From: Chitinophagales bacterium
Lineage (GTDB): Bacteria; Bacteroidota; Bacteroidia; Chitinophagales; Saprospiraceae
Length of the DNA: 64,000 nt
Reading direction: 5' to 3'
Assembly (NCBI GenBank): GCA_013298845.1
Contig: JAAFJN010000017.1
Location: 1 to 64,000 of the forward strand
Shown: in pieces, positions 42,601 to 50,750 of the stretch
Position numbering within the stretch: the stretch's first letter is position 1
How the letters are laid out: every line of letters starts with the position of its first letter
The notes under the pieces: generated by a model
What the model saw: the letters and a program-made list of their open reading frames with translations, nothing else
Told to the model about the DNA's origin: nothing
The model's database searches: none
Program-made: the position numbers and the translations under genes

Positions 42601-44722
42601 GGCCCGCGACAGCATTGTTGATGGGCAAATTCCCTGGAAAACCTCATCGTTTGTGTACATCGAAGGCAGTAATCCCGGTTGGAACCAATCGGATTTTGGC
42701 CAATACAACACCAATACCCTGGCGAACATGTCGGGCAACACCGACGAACGCGACATTGAATTTGCCGAAAACAACGGCAATTTATTAATGCGCATCAATT
42801 ACCGCGACGGCGGCACGTTCCCCGGTTTTATCAATAGTTTTAACCAGGGCGTTTTGAGTAATTTCCGCCTCTCGGAAGCCGGTTTTTCGTCCGGGATCGG
42901 TATTATGGTGATTAACCCGGAAACGGGCCGCGTGTTGTGGAACCCGCCCGGCGGTCCGTACAACCCCGCGCCATCGGACCGCCGCAAGTTTTTCTTTTAT
43001 TTTAACCCCACCGATTCCGTTAGCCGCGTTAACCTGATGGAGTTTTTGAAAAACGATGTGCCCGATCAGGCCGTTGTGGGCATGTTGGTGGCCAACCCAA
43101 GTTGGGACAGTTACGGCTACGCGCCCGAATTTTGGGCCAAGGACTCCGTTTCGTACGGCAAAAACCTGTTTCAGGTATTGGAAGAAAATGGCGCGCAACA
43201 CGTCCGCCAATTGCTCAATTACCCCAATGTGCCGCCCGCGTACGGTTTTATTTACAAAAAGAACGACGCGACGTTTGAACCTATTGATACCATTATGGAC
43301 GTGCCGGGCGAATTTGTGGAAATTCGGGGTTTGTACAAAGCCCCCTGGTACACGGGCGAAATGGCCAGTCGTAAAATCGGGCCGGCCAAAGCCTGGCGCA
43401 GTTTACATTTCCAACCCGCGCCCAAAGACGATCCTCAGGACGAACTGGAACTTTTGTTATACGGCGTTCGGGCCGACCAAAGCGATACCTTATTGATGCA
43501 GTTTTCCAGCGCGACCGATACGGCCCTCACGACAGTTTCGGTGGCTGATTTTCCGTATTTGCGGTTATCGTACCACGCTTATGATACGGCACGGCACACG
43601 GCAACGCCCCTCCGGCACGTGCGGGTGTTGTACGAACCCATTCCGGAAGGCGCTTTAAATCCGCTGGCTTTGTTTGAATTTTCGGCAGATACCCTCGAAC
43701 AAGGCGATCAAATGACGGCAAAAATTGCGTTTGCCAATATTTCCAACGCCAATTTTGACACCTTGTTGGTGCGTTATCGCGTTGAAAACCAATCGGGTAA
43801 TAATATTGTGGTGGAACAAAAACTCCAACCACTGGTACAGGGCGATACAGTGCACGCGTCGGTGCGGATCAATACGGCCAGTTTGAGCGGCGACCAACGT
43901 TTGCTGATTGACATAAACCCCGACGAACACCAGCCCGAATTGTACCATTTTAACAACGTGGCGTTCCGGCCGTTTTACGTGAGCCGCGACCGGCGCAATC
44001 CTTTGCTGGACGTGACCTTCGACGGCAACCGCCTGCTCGATGGCGATTTGATTTCGCCTAAACCGGAAATTATGATTCGTTTATCGGATGATAATCCGTT
44101 TTTGGCCATGTCCGATACGGCCTTGTTTGACATGACGTTGCGTTATCCCGACAATACCACCCGCACCATTTTTATGAATGACCCGGGAGTATTGTTTATT
44201 CCGGCCAATAACGCGAATTTGGACAAAAAGAACGAAGCGCGCATTGAATGGCGGCCCATTTTTGAACAAGACGGCGACTACGAACTCAGCGTGCAGGGCC
44301 GCGACGTTTCGGGCAATACCTCGGCGGCGGTGCGGTACAGCATCCGGTTTCGGGTGATCACCAAATCGTCCATTTCTAATTTGCTGAATTACCCCAATCC
44401 GTTCTCCACGTCGAGTTGTTTTTATTACACCATGACCGGCGCAGAAACGCCCACGCAGTTTAAACTACAAATTATGACCGTGGCGGGTAAAATCGTGCGC
44501 GAAGTAACCGAAGCGGAATTTGGGTCATTGCAGGCCGGTACCCACCAAAGTCAATTCTGCTGGGATGGTCGCGACGAATTTGGGGATCAATTGGCCAATG
44601 GTGTTTACCTTTACCGCGTTTCGGCCAAAAAGCAGGACGGCACGCCGTTTGAATTTTACGAAACCACTTCCATTGACGGCTTTTTCAAAAACGGCATTGG
44701 CAAAATGGTGTTGATGCGGTAA
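39692..44722 (+). CDS. C25-family (gingipain/PorU-like) cysteine peptidase, probable T9SS sortase homologue
   Basis: 1,676 residues. Signal peptide MKRALLTLLWLLGLQLGHAQ. Residues about 400-780 contain the C25 catalytic domain: the histidine in WMVFGHSAPTVIDYDIG (H635) and the nucleophile in MIMGCFTGTCSLPVE (C665), followed by DRGAIAYTASVYYGFTDAL and HQYTLQGDPAVKIQ. Beyond lie Ig-like beta domains and a FlgD-like terminus (LNYPNPFSTSSCFYYTM ... CWDGRDEFGDQLANGVYLYR). The plan resembles PorU, the T9SS sortase, and the larger PorU-like C25 proteins of Saprospiria, rather than a secreted gingipain. Preceded by inverted heptamer arrays that may affect its expression. Confidence 0.85.
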   Translation: MKRALLTLLWLLGLQLGHAQITNGLDTLYGNEWVRYDLIWYKMNVVEDGIYRVGTGALSAAGVPVASVPGSDWRLFHNGVQVPIFTSTDGVFGATDFMEFFGEKNRSQIEQHLFAQPAEGMVNPWYSMFSDTGAYYLAAIPTLPAQRYAPLANNLTNVPPVETWCWRTGIQFSKNAYIKREIGEDIIYSWFNGDGFASAPNVNTTQTFTANELFTNGPTDAQLRIRYGANQNEHRLSLKLNNAEVASDSFFNWKLFDRSFLVPVNSLTSGLTIKLEGLASPIDRGFIAGYELRYPATFNFSGQEARFSVDADTQDKYFEINGLNTNNGAPILYDLTNKIRLQTEFSGNTVRARLNGSGSERQIIVATPNAGIRQISTLVPVQFRDYASEPDADFIIISNKKLFKDPQNNGANYVEEYANYRRSFAGGSHAVAVVDVKELYEQFGFGLANNPLAMANFCHYIKKEWPSAEFLLFVGKGLEYQSLRANGTLPVFTDSLHHVPMYGYPATDQPFVMDKGKVSNPLMAIGRLAVTRPAQIRDYLNKVRDFEAEQASGGQTAAEKAWMKRVIHASGGTVNDAATIRFYSDDMATVIRNNRFGADVRRFYKISNDPVQTAAFDEIKSLVNEGVSMWMVFGHSAPTVIDYDIGTAGNYNNRPRYPFLMIMGCFTGTCSLPVESIGEDYVLTADRGAIAYTASVYYGFTDALNTYGKGVYNQLGGEAYGKSLGEAMQKNIVGLKNSQNPSLVALMHQYTLQGDPAVKIQTAPGPDYILDPQSVKHTPNPVPTDAPTYDLKFDVLNIGENVPGTFTVKVDEVMPDNTVKTIVLDTVAAPALRSTLQYTINNENAQTGYHKFLFQADIHNNIAELPAAAELNNKLLNTNGAEGVEVYFYSNDVQPAFPPDFAIFPKKEITLSASALGTPGNSVRYLFELDTIETFNSPFKRNTEFVQAGGLMQWKQDLAIADSTVVYWRVARDSIVDGQIPWKTSSFVYIEGSNPGWNQSDFGQYNTNTLANMSGNTDERDIEFAENNGNLLMRINYRDGGTFPGFINSFNQGVLSNFRLSEAGFSSGIGIMVINPETGRVLWNPPGGPYNPAPSDRRKFFFYFNPTDSVSRVNLMEFLKNDVPDQAVVGMLVANPSWDSYGYAPEFWAKDSVSYGKNLFQVLEENGAQHVRQLLNYPNVPPAYGFIYKKNDATFEPIDTIMDVPGEFVEIRGLYKAPWYTGEMASRKIGPAKAWRSLHFQPAPKDDPQDELELLLYGVRADQSDTLLMQFSSATDTALTTVSVADFPYLRLSYHAYDTARHTATPLRHVRVLYEPIPEGALNPLALFEFSADTLEQGDQMTAKIAFANISNANFDTLLVRYRVENQSGNNIVVEQKLQPLVQGDTVHASVRINTASLSGDQRLLIDINPDEHQPELYHFNNVAFRPFYVSRDRRNPLLDVTFDGNRLLDGDLISPKPEIMIRLSDDNPFLAMSDTALFDMTLRYPDNTTRTIFMNDPGVLFIPANNANLDKKNEARIEWRPIFEQDGDYELSVQGRDVSGNTSAAVRYSIRFRVITKSSISNLLNYPNPFSTSSCFYYTMTGAETPTQFKLQIMTVAGKIVREVTEAEFGSLQAGTHQSQFCWDGRDEFGDQLANGVYLYRVSAKKQDGTPFEFYETTSIDGFFKNGIGKMVLMR

Positions 44723-44753
44723 TTTCTACAACAACAATTTAACAAGCAATACC

Positions 44754-46238
44754 TTGAAGATTAAACTCTTATACGCAACCCTATTGGTATTGGCGGTGCT
44801 CGGTGCCTGCCAGAAAGAACGATTTACAACTTCGGCGGAGGATAAAATTACATTTTCGACGGATACCCTGCGTTTCGACACGGTTTTTACCCAATTGGGG
44901 TCGGCTACGCGCATTTTAAAAATATACAATCCGCACAAGGAGAGCATCAAAATTTCGAAAATACACCTCGAAAACGGCTCCCAATCGCGGTTTAACATCA
45001 ACGTGGACGGATTGCCCGGCCCCCTGCACGAAGACTTAGAAATTGCGCCCAAAGACAGCATGTACATCTTTGCGGAAGTGACCATTAACCCCGATTTGCC
45101 GCCGTCGTTTAGTCCGTTTGTGATTGACGAAAACCTGGTGTTTGAAACCAACGGCAACGTGCAAAAAGTGGTATTGGAGGCTTGGGGCCAAAACGCTAAT
45201 TATATCCCTTCGCGGTTTTACGCCGACAGTGTGGTGGTGTTTGGTTGCGATAACGGCGAACTGGTGTGGGACGATCCGCGCCCTTACGTGATTTACGGCG
45301 TGGTGGCTTTTGACGAATGCACCGTGCGCGTTCCCGCCGGTACGCACGTCTACATACACGGGGGCCTGACGAAGTTTTTTAACGAAAACAACGAAGTCGG
45401 GTATTACAACGACGGTATTTTGTTGTTTACGGGCAACGGCAAACTCATCGTGGAAGGCACCAAAGAAAACCCCGTTATTTTTGAAGGCGACCGCTTAGAG
45501 GATGCTTTTGAGGATGAACCGGGGCAGTGGACCGGCATTTGGCTGCAAAGCGGCACCCGGGGCCACAAAATAGAACATTGCATTATTCGCAACAGCATCA
45601 TCGGGGTACGCGTGGATTCGGCGGCGGATTTGAGCATCAAAAACAGCCAGATCTACAACACGGCCGGTAGCGGCATTATCGGGTTTCACGCCACGATCAA
45701 CGCCGAAAATTGCCTGTTCCGCGACAACACGGGGTACGCCATTCAATTGGAATTTGGTGGCGATTACAATTTTAGTTATTGCACGGCGGCCACCTACGGC
45801 GTGGATGCCGAAGCCGTAAAACTGGGCAATACCCTTTGCCGCGACATTACCTGCGAAAACTACTCTTTGTACCGACTAAATGCCTTGTTTAAAAACTGCA
45901 TTTTGTTTGGCAGTCAGGCCGATCAGTTCTCATTGTTCGACCGCGAAGACAATCCGGCGAATTTCAACTACAAGTTTGAAAATTGCATTATCCGCGTAAA
46001 AGACTTGTTAAAACCCACGGCCTGGCCCGACTTTTTGGACCATTGTCAACCCTGTTTAAACCTCGAAAACAAAGATACCATTTTTGTGGACCCCAACCGC
46101 GACGTGTATTATCTGGATACATTACACTCCCGCGCCAGCGGTTACGGGGTGCCGATTCCGGGTATTTTGTACGATTTGGAAAACCGCGAGCGCGACCTGA
46201 CCGCGCCCGACATTGGTTGTTTTGAACTAAAACTCTAA
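44754..46238 (+). CDS. Lipoprotein with right-handed parallel beta-helix
   Basis: 494 residues. Start is a TTG at 44754 reading KIKLLYATLLVLAVLGACQK, which gives a signal peptide with lipobox LGAC (C19); no ATG lies in a suitable place. Residues about 30-140 form a beta domain (RFDTVFTQLGSATRILKIYN, SMYIFAEVTINPD) of the kind seen in surface lipoproteins, and from about 185 the rungs of a parallel beta-helix are seen (IYGVVAFDECTVRVPAGTHV, NGKLIVEGTKENPVIFEGDR, HKIEHCIIRNSIIGVRVDSA, DLSIKNSQIYNTAGSGIIGF). The family often sits near C25 peptidases in Bacteroidota. It follows the C25 gene by 31 nt; probably co-transcribed. Confidence 0.75.
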   Translation: MKIKLLYATLLVLAVLGACQKERFTTSAEDKITFSTDTLRFDTVFTQLGSATRILKIYNPHKESIKISKIHLENGSQSRFNINVDGLPGPLHEDLEIAPKDSMYIFAEVTINPDLPPSFSPFVIDENLVFETNGNVQKVVLEAWGQNANYIPSRFYADSVVVFGCDNGELVWDDPRPYVIYGVVAFDECTVRVPAGTHVYIHGGLTKFFNENNEVGYYNDGILLFTGNGKLIVEGTKENPVIFEGDRLEDAFEDEPGQWTGIWLQSGTRGHKIEHCIIRNSIIGVRVDSAADLSIKNSQIYNTAGSGIIGFHATINAENCLFRDNTGYAIQLEFGGDYNFSYCTAATYGVDAEAVKLGNTLCRDITCENYSLYRLNALFKNCILFGSQADQFSLFDREDNPANFNYKFENCIIRVKDLLKPTAWPDFLDHCQPCLNLENKDTIFVDPNRDVYYLDTLHSRASGYGVPIPGILYDLENRERDLTAPDIGCFELKL

Positions 46239-46241
46239 TAC

Positions 46242-47483
46242 ATGAAAGTAGTAGTGATCGGGGGCGGTGTCATTGGTTTGTGCAGCGCCTGGTACCTCCA
46301 ACAAGAAGGCCACGAGGTACACGTTATGGAATCCGGTGACCTCACCGATGGTTGTTCATTTGGCAATATGGGTTACGTTTCGCCCTCGCATTTTATTCCG
46401 TTGGCCACGCCCGGTATTGTGGCGCAGGGTTTAAAATGGATGTTGAGTTCGTCGTCGCCGTTTTACATTAAGCCCCGCCTCAACCTCGATATGGTGCGCT
46501 GGGGTATGGCATTTTGGACCAAAGCCAACGCCCGCAACGTGGAAAATAGCGCGGCCCACCTGAATAATTTATTACAACTGAGCCGCGGCCTCACCGCCGA
46601 TTTACAACGCGACCTGCCCGATGGTTTTGACCTGATTGAACGGGGCGTTTTTATGTTATATAAATCGGCCAAAACGGGGGAACACGAACGGGAAATGGCC
46701 GAACAAGCCCACGGATTCGGCCTAAAAACGGTGATTTGTACCGCCAGCGAAGTACAAGCCTACGAACCGGAAGTCGCCGTGGATGTTACCGGTGGCGTTT
46801 TGTACACCGATGATTGTCACCTGCATCCCGCCCGGTTTATGCGGGCCATGCACCAGACCTTGACGAACCGGGGCGTGCAATTTCACCTCAACACCACCGT
46901 AAACGGCTTTGAACGCAACAACGGCGTTATCCGTCAAGTATTGACCAACAACGGTCCGCTCCCTTGCGACGAAGTGGTGATTGCCAACGGTTCGCGCATG
47001 GGCGATATTTCCAAATTGCTTGATATTTCGCTGCTCATGCAACCCGGCAAAGGGTACAGCATGGAGTACGACCATTTAAAAAACAACCTGCGCATCCCGT
47101 CCATTTTGGTGGATGACCGCGTGGCGACAACGCCCATCGGGCCGTGGTTGCGCATTGGTGGCACGATGGAACTCAGCGGCCACAGCACCCATATTTTACC
47201 CAAGCGGGTACAGGCCATTTACAACGCATTCCGGCGCTATTATCCCGATTTGGACATTGCCCCACCCGATCCGGCCAAAGCCTGGTACGGTTACCGGCCG
47301 GTTACGCCCGACGGGGTGCCCTACATCGGTCACCACGGCCAATACCGCAACCTGAGTTACGCGGGCGGACACGCCATGTTGGGCATCAGCGCGGCGGCGG
47401 GTACCGGTAAACTCATCGCGGAATTATTAAGCGGCCAGCGGACGAGTATTGATGTGGCGCGTTTTTCGCCGGAACGAAAGTAG
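46242..47483 (+). CDS. FAD-dependent amino-acid oxidoreductase (DadA-like)
   Basis: 413 residues. N-terminal Rossmann motif VVVIGGGVIGLCSAWYLQQE (GxGxxG) for FAD, then SFGNMGYVSPSHFIPLATPG, a block specific to DadA/hydroxyproline-dehydrogenase-like enzymes, and a C-terminal substrate/FAD strand (YGYRPVTPDGVPYIG... AGGHAMLGISAAAGTGKLIAE). Predicted to oxidise a D-amino acid or a proline derivative. Only 3 nt after the lipoprotein gene, so it seems the last gene of the coaX-to-dadA-like plus-strand run. A hairpin terminator lies 239 nt downstream. Confidence 0.87.
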   Translation: MKVVVIGGGVIGLCSAWYLQQEGHEVHVMESGDLTDGCSFGNMGYVSPSHFIPLATPGIVAQGLKWMLSSSSPFYIKPRLNLDMVRWGMAFWTKANARNVENSAAHLNNLLQLSRGLTADLQRDLPDGFDLIERGVFMLYKSAKTGEHEREMAEQAHGFGLKTVICTASEVQAYEPEVAVDVTGGVLYTDDCHLHPARFMRAMHQTLTNRGVQFHLNTTVNGFERNNGVIRQVLTNNGPLPCDEVVIANGSRMGDISKLLDISLLMQPGKGYSMEYDHLKNNLRIPSILVDDRVATTPIGPWLRIGGTMELSGHSTHILPKRVQAIYNAFRRYYPDLDIAPPDPAKAWYGYRPVTPDGVPYIGHHGQYRNLSYAGGHAMLGISAAAGTGKLIAELLSGQRTSIDVARFSPERK

Positions 47484-47526
47484 TGAAGAGTGAATAGTGA
47501 AAATGGCTGTGCCCGAAAAGTGAAGA
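47483..47526 (+). repeat. Scattered heptamer units after the DadA-like gene
   Basis: GTGAAGA-GTGAATA-GTGAAAA at 47483-47503, beginning on the last base of the stop codon, and one more GTGAAGA at 47520-47526. These are the same 7-mers as the arrays at 39418-39675 and again start right behind a stop codon. Confidence 0.75.
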
Positions 47527-47595
47527 GTACTGTGCGCTCGCAGATGATTTTTAGACATTAGACAGAAGACATCGGACCTTAAACGTTTTTTGATA

Positions 47596-47631
47596 TAAGA
47601 ACGCCGATACAAGATTTTTGATTTTTGAAGT
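47596..47631. repeat. Dispersed 36-nt repeat, copy B
   Basis: Matches positions 11-46 with four mismatches, the final 21 nt being identical. See copy A. Confidence 0.6.
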
Positions 47632-47657
47632 TTTTCCCGTCGTAGTGTGTGCAGCGG

Positions 47658-47691
47658 CGAGATGTGCATCCCGGAGGTACGGAGTGGATGA
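47658..47691 (+). repeat. REP-like 34-nt element, copy 1
   Basis: Starts CGAGATGTGCATCCCGGAGG and ends GGATGA; recurs at 47861-47894 with one mismatch. Internal near-palindrome: GATGTGCATCC pairs with GGATG-ACATC just past the end (one missing base), so a single copy can fold into a hairpin, like REP elements. Confidence 0.7.
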
Positions 47692-47721
47692 CATCTCAGA
47701 GCAATACGGATTCTATGTGAG

Positions 47722-47761
47722 CGCCATTTCCCACGGAGAACCTGAAAATGGCGGCTTTTTT
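47722..47761 (+). terminator. Rho-independent terminator downstream of the DadA-like gene
   Basis: 8-bp stem CGCCATTT (47722-47729) / AAATGGCG (47746-47753) followed by GC and six T residues (47756-47761). Confidence 0.7.
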
Positions 47762-47860
47762 AGCGTATTTTGTGGGTTACGCCAAAATGTTTTTTGATAT
47801 GTGATTGATGATGTATGATAGCAGATAGCAGAAGTAATTCGGCGATAAAGCGTTCTACGT

Positions 47861-47894
47861 CGAGATGTGCATCCCAGAGGTACGGAGTGGATGA
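47861..47894 (+). repeat. REP-like 34-nt element, copy 2
   Basis: Same orientation as copy 1, 203 nt further on, with a single G-to-A difference. The right arm of the hairpin is less complete in this copy because the flank differs. Confidence 0.7.
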
Positions 47895-48008
47895 GAACCG
47901 ATGTCCAACAAAAGACATTTTCGAAAAGTGTCAGCACCACACCACACCCTCAAAAAAAGGTCTTCATTACTAATATAGGTCTTTTTTTTTGAAACAATTA
48001 ACCTGATA

Positions 48009-48030
48009 AGAAAATTTTAGAAAAGTAAAA
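48009..48030 (+). promoter_or_regulatory. Shared upstream box, copy 1 (before the Vgb-like unit)
   Basis: A 22-nt AT-rich box, AGAAAATTTT followed by one variable purine and GAAAAGTAAAA, that also occurs at 51501-51522. In both places an identical TATATTTG -7 element follows at almost the same distance (61 and 59 intervening nt). Candidate activator-binding site or UP-like element. Confidence 0.6.
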
Positions 48031-48091
48031 TAATTTTTCAAAATTTAAAGACCATTCTTCCCGGCAATGAACATCGCCGAAAAACTCGTTT

Positions 48092-48099
48092 TATATTTG
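48092..48099 (+). promoter_or_regulatory. -7 element for the Vgb-like unit
   Basis: TATATTTG (TAnnTTTG), preceded by CTCGTTT; the whole stretch TCGTTTTATATTTG is identical upstream of the protease gene at 51576-51589. Leaves a leader of about 70 nt before the ATG at 48177. A small inverted repeat CGGC/GCCG (48062-48079 region) lies just upstream. Confidence 0.6.
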
Positions 48100-48176
48100 C
48101 CAAAAATAACGTAATCTTGCTAGTATGCGAAAAACACTAAAATTTCAACTTTCCAATATCAATCATCTTTATCATT

Positions 48177-49169
48177 ATGGTTAATATTCCTGTATTTCAT
48201 TTACCCTGGCCCAACGGCCCTAAAATGTCCACCCACGAACTGGTCATTAGTTCCGAGTTCGTTTACGTCACTGGTCAAAACAATGGCTACGTGGCCCAAA
48301 TTGACCTCGAAGGTCGGGTGCGCAATTTTTTTCCCCTGCTCGATGAGCGCGGAAAAACGCTGGGGCCACACGGTCTTTTGCTCGATCGTCAACAACAACT
48401 TTGGGTATCGCTGGAGTTTATCGGGGAGGTCGTACGTCTCGACGAAAATGGGCACATTGTGGAACGCATTGACGTAAAAATGCACGTTGCGGGCAGCGAC
48501 AAACCCATCAATCCAGCCCCACACGGCATTTGTTTAGGAGCCGACGGTCAAACGATTTGGTTCACCGGCAAACGCACCAGTACCATTGGGCGCATTAACC
48601 CAAACCGCACGGTGGAGCACTTTGAAATTGATACCCTGGCGGCCATGCCCATTTTTTTACAGGCTGGTTTGAGCGGTTTTGTGTGGGGAACCGAACTTTT
48701 GGGGAATAGCATCCTCCGCGTGGACGCGTCCGGCGTGGTACAGGAAACCCCGATTCCCACCAAAAATAGCCGCCCCATCGGTATTATCCCCGCGCCGGAT
48801 GGCCACGCCATGTGGTTCACCCAGGAAGCGGGCCGCAACGTGGGAAAGGTCACCATCGACGCCAACGGAAAAGTGCTGATTCAAGAGTATCGGGTGCCGG
48901 TACTGCACGAAAACGACTTGCTCGGCTCGCTTTCATTCGACCGCGACCGTTGTTTATGGGTGCAGGTGTACTCGCCGGTTGGTAACGATTATTTGGTACA
49001 ATTCTCCCCTGCCCTACTGTACGGGCAACCGGGCGACTCGGTACCATATGATATTCACCCATTGACGTCGCACAACGCCATGTTGCACCGGATTCGGATG
49101 GATCAGGCGGGGAATTTGTGGTTTACGACCATGATGACCGATACGTTGAGTAAGGTGCAGTTGGTCTGA
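48177..49169 (+). CDS. Vgb-type (streptogramin lyase-like) beta-propeller protein
   Basis: 330 residues with no signal peptide. Repeated blade motifs of the Vgb/NHL type: LGPHGLLLDRQQQLWVSLEF, APHGICLGADGQTIWFTGKR, RPIGIIPAPDGHAMWFTQEA followed by GRNVGKVTIDANGKV, and NAMLHRIRMDQAGNLWFTTM, consistent with a seven-bladed propeller. True virginiamycin B lyases have about 295-300 residues and a specific His/Glu set; I cannot confirm those here, so antibiotic resistance should not be assumed. First gene of a plus-strand unit with a carboxylesterase and a TauE-like permease. Confidence 0.75.
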   Translation: MVNIPVFHLPWPNGPKMSTHELVISSEFVYVTGQNNGYVAQIDLEGRVRNFFPLLDERGKTLGPHGLLLDRQQQLWVSLEFIGEVVRLDENGHIVERIDVKMHVAGSDKPINPAPHGICLGADGQTIWFTGKRTSTIGRINPNRTVEHFEIDTLAAMPIFLQAGLSGFVWGTELLGNSILRVDASGVVQETPIPTKNSRPIGIIPAPDGHAMWFTQEAGRNVGKVTIDANGKVLIQEYRVPVLHENDLLGSLSFDRDRCLWVQVYSPVGNDYLVQFSPALLYGQPGDSVPYDIHPLTSHNAMLHRIRMDQAGNLWFTTMMTDTLSKVQLV

Positions 49170-49225
49170 TTCAATATTTAAACATAACCAGTTACCCGGC
49201 GCGTTCATTCCGCGCATTTTTACCC

Positions 49226-50749
49226 ATGAAATACCCACTACTCCTTCTATTTACCCTCACTACCCTATTGCTCCCGGCGCAAGCGCTGGTGGTTAAAACC
49301 GCCCAAGGAAAAGTGCAGGGACGCACCAACGCCGACCGCAGCGTGCGGATGTTTAAAGGTATTCCGTTTGCCGCGCCGCCAGTGGGCGATTTGCGCTGGA
49401 AAGCCCCGCAACCCGCCCCAAAATGGAAGGGCGTGCGCGATTGCGCCGATTTTGCGGCCAGTCCCGTGCAAAACAAACCCCAGCCCTTTTATTGTTGGAG
49501 CGAAGAGTTTATCGCCCGCCCCGAACCACTCAGCGAAGATTGCCTCTACCTGAATGTGTGGACCAGTGCGACTTCAAAAAAGGATAAACGCCCCGTTTTG
49601 GTGTGGATTTACGGCGGCGGCTTGTCGAGTGGCTCGGCGAATTGCGCGGTGTACGACGGCGAAGAATTGGCCAAAAAAGGGGTTGTTTTTGTGAGTATCA
49701 ACTACCGCGTGGGCGTTTTGGGTTTTATGGCCCACCCCGAACTAAGTCGGGAATCGGGGGTGAATGCCTCGGGTAACTACGGTTTTTTGGACCAGATTGC
49801 CGCCTTACAGTGGCTTCAACAAAATATTGCGGCATTTGGCGGCGACCCGAACAACGTGACCATTGCCGGGCAATCGGCGGGTTCCTTTAGCGTAAACGCG
49901 TTGATTGCCTCGCCTTTGGCCAAAGGTTTATTCCACAAAGCCATTGCCCAAAGCGGTGGTTTGTTGTCGAACCGTCTTTTGCAAAATTTGCCCACTGCCG
50001 AACAACAAGGCGTGTCTTTTATGCAAAAAGCACAAGTACAATCCATCGCCGAATTGCGCAAAACACCAGCCGAAACCTTGCAGGAATGGAGTAATGATGC
50101 GGCTTTGGGGCGGTTTGGTTCTACGCTGGATGGTTACGTGTTGCCGACCAATTTGATGGAACACTTCAAAAATGGCCGCCACAACCAGGTACCTTTAATG
50201 AGCGGCTGGGTTACCGGCGACGGCGATTTTTTGGGCAACAGCGACCTGACCGTTGCCGCTTACCAACAGGAGGCCCGCACCCAATACGGCGACCGCGCCG
50301 AGGCATTTTTGCAACTTTTCCCCGCTACCACCGATGCGGAAGTGGCCACCGCCAAAAAGAAAATGACCCTGATGGGATTTGCGGCTTTTCCAGCGCATTT
50401 ATTGGCGGGTTTTAATTCCAAAAACACGTTTTTGTACCAATTTAACCACGTTCCCACCGATAAACCCGACTTCCCGAATTACGGGGCATTTCACACCTCC
50501 GAAGTGCCATTTGCCCTGCATACCCTGCACCGCTGGAACCGCCCCTGGCAACCCGCGGATCGCCAAACGGAGGATATGATGTCGTCGTATTGGGTCAATT
50601 TTGCCAAAACGGGTAACCCCAACGGCGGTGATTTGCCCCATTGGCCCGCCTATCAAAAAAACGGCGGAAGTATCATGCTGCTCAACCACCAACCCCAAGC
50701 GCAGGCGGGTTTATTTTCGCCGGAGTTCAAATTTATGGAAGTTAACTAA
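49226..50749 (+). CDS. Carboxylesterase type B
   Basis: 507 residues. Signal peptide MKYPLLLLFTLTTLLLPAQA, then GIPFAAPPVGDLRWKAPQPA (diagnostic of type B esterases), SEDCLYLNVWT, VWIYGGGLSSGSA (oxyanion-hole GGG) and the nucleophile serine in NVTIAGQSAGSFSV (S217). A catalytic His is likely in YGAFHTSEVPFAL. Predicted periplasmic or exported alpha/beta-hydrolase hydrolysing ester substrates. 56 nt after the Vgb-like gene, and one base before the TauE-like gene; likely an operon. Confidence 0.92.
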   Translation: MKYPLLLLFTLTTLLLPAQALVVKTAQGKVQGRTNADRSVRMFKGIPFAAPPVGDLRWKAPQPAPKWKGVRDCADFAASPVQNKPQPFYCWSEEFIARPEPLSEDCLYLNVWTSATSKKDKRPVLVWIYGGGLSSGSANCAVYDGEELAKKGVVFVSINYRVGVLGFMAHPELSRESGVNASGNYGFLDQIAALQWLQQNIAAFGGDPNNVTIAGQSAGSFSVNALIASPLAKGLFHKAIAQSGGLLSNRLLQNLPTAEQQGVSFMQKAQVQSIAELRKTPAETLQEWSNDAALGRFGSTLDGYVLPTNLMEHFKNGRHNQVPLMSGWVTGDGDFLGNSDLTVAAYQQEARTQYGDRAEAFLQLFPATTDAEVATAKKKMTLMGFAAFPAHLLAGFNSKNTFLYQFNHVPTDKPDFPNYGAFHTSEVPFALHTLHRWNRPWQPADRQTEDMMSSYWVNFAKTGNPNGGDLPHWPAYQKNGGSIMLLNHQPQAQAGLFSPEFKFMEVN

Positions 50750-50750
50750 A

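Larger units (their letters stand above)
47484..48176. other. 693-nt intergenic region, repeat-rich, no convincing gene
   Basis: Short ORFs here have no recognisable domains and are treated as spurious. Visible contents in order: heptamer units (to 47526), dispersed repeat copy B (47596-47631), two REP-like 34-mers (47658-47691, 47861-47894), a terminator hairpin (47722-47761), an upstream box shared with 51501-51522 (48009-48030) and a -7 element (48092-48099). The remaining AT-rich DNA shows nothing else I can name. Confidence 0.8.

Noticed and set aside
47713-47940. Minus-strand small gene in the 693-nt intergenic region
   Set aside because: The frame covers the terminator hairpin and REP-like elements and has no recognisable pattern.
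48177-49169. Streptogramin resistance gene
   Set aside because: The propeller resembles Vgb, but the active-site residues could not be confirmed and the gene context does not suggest antibiotic resistance.
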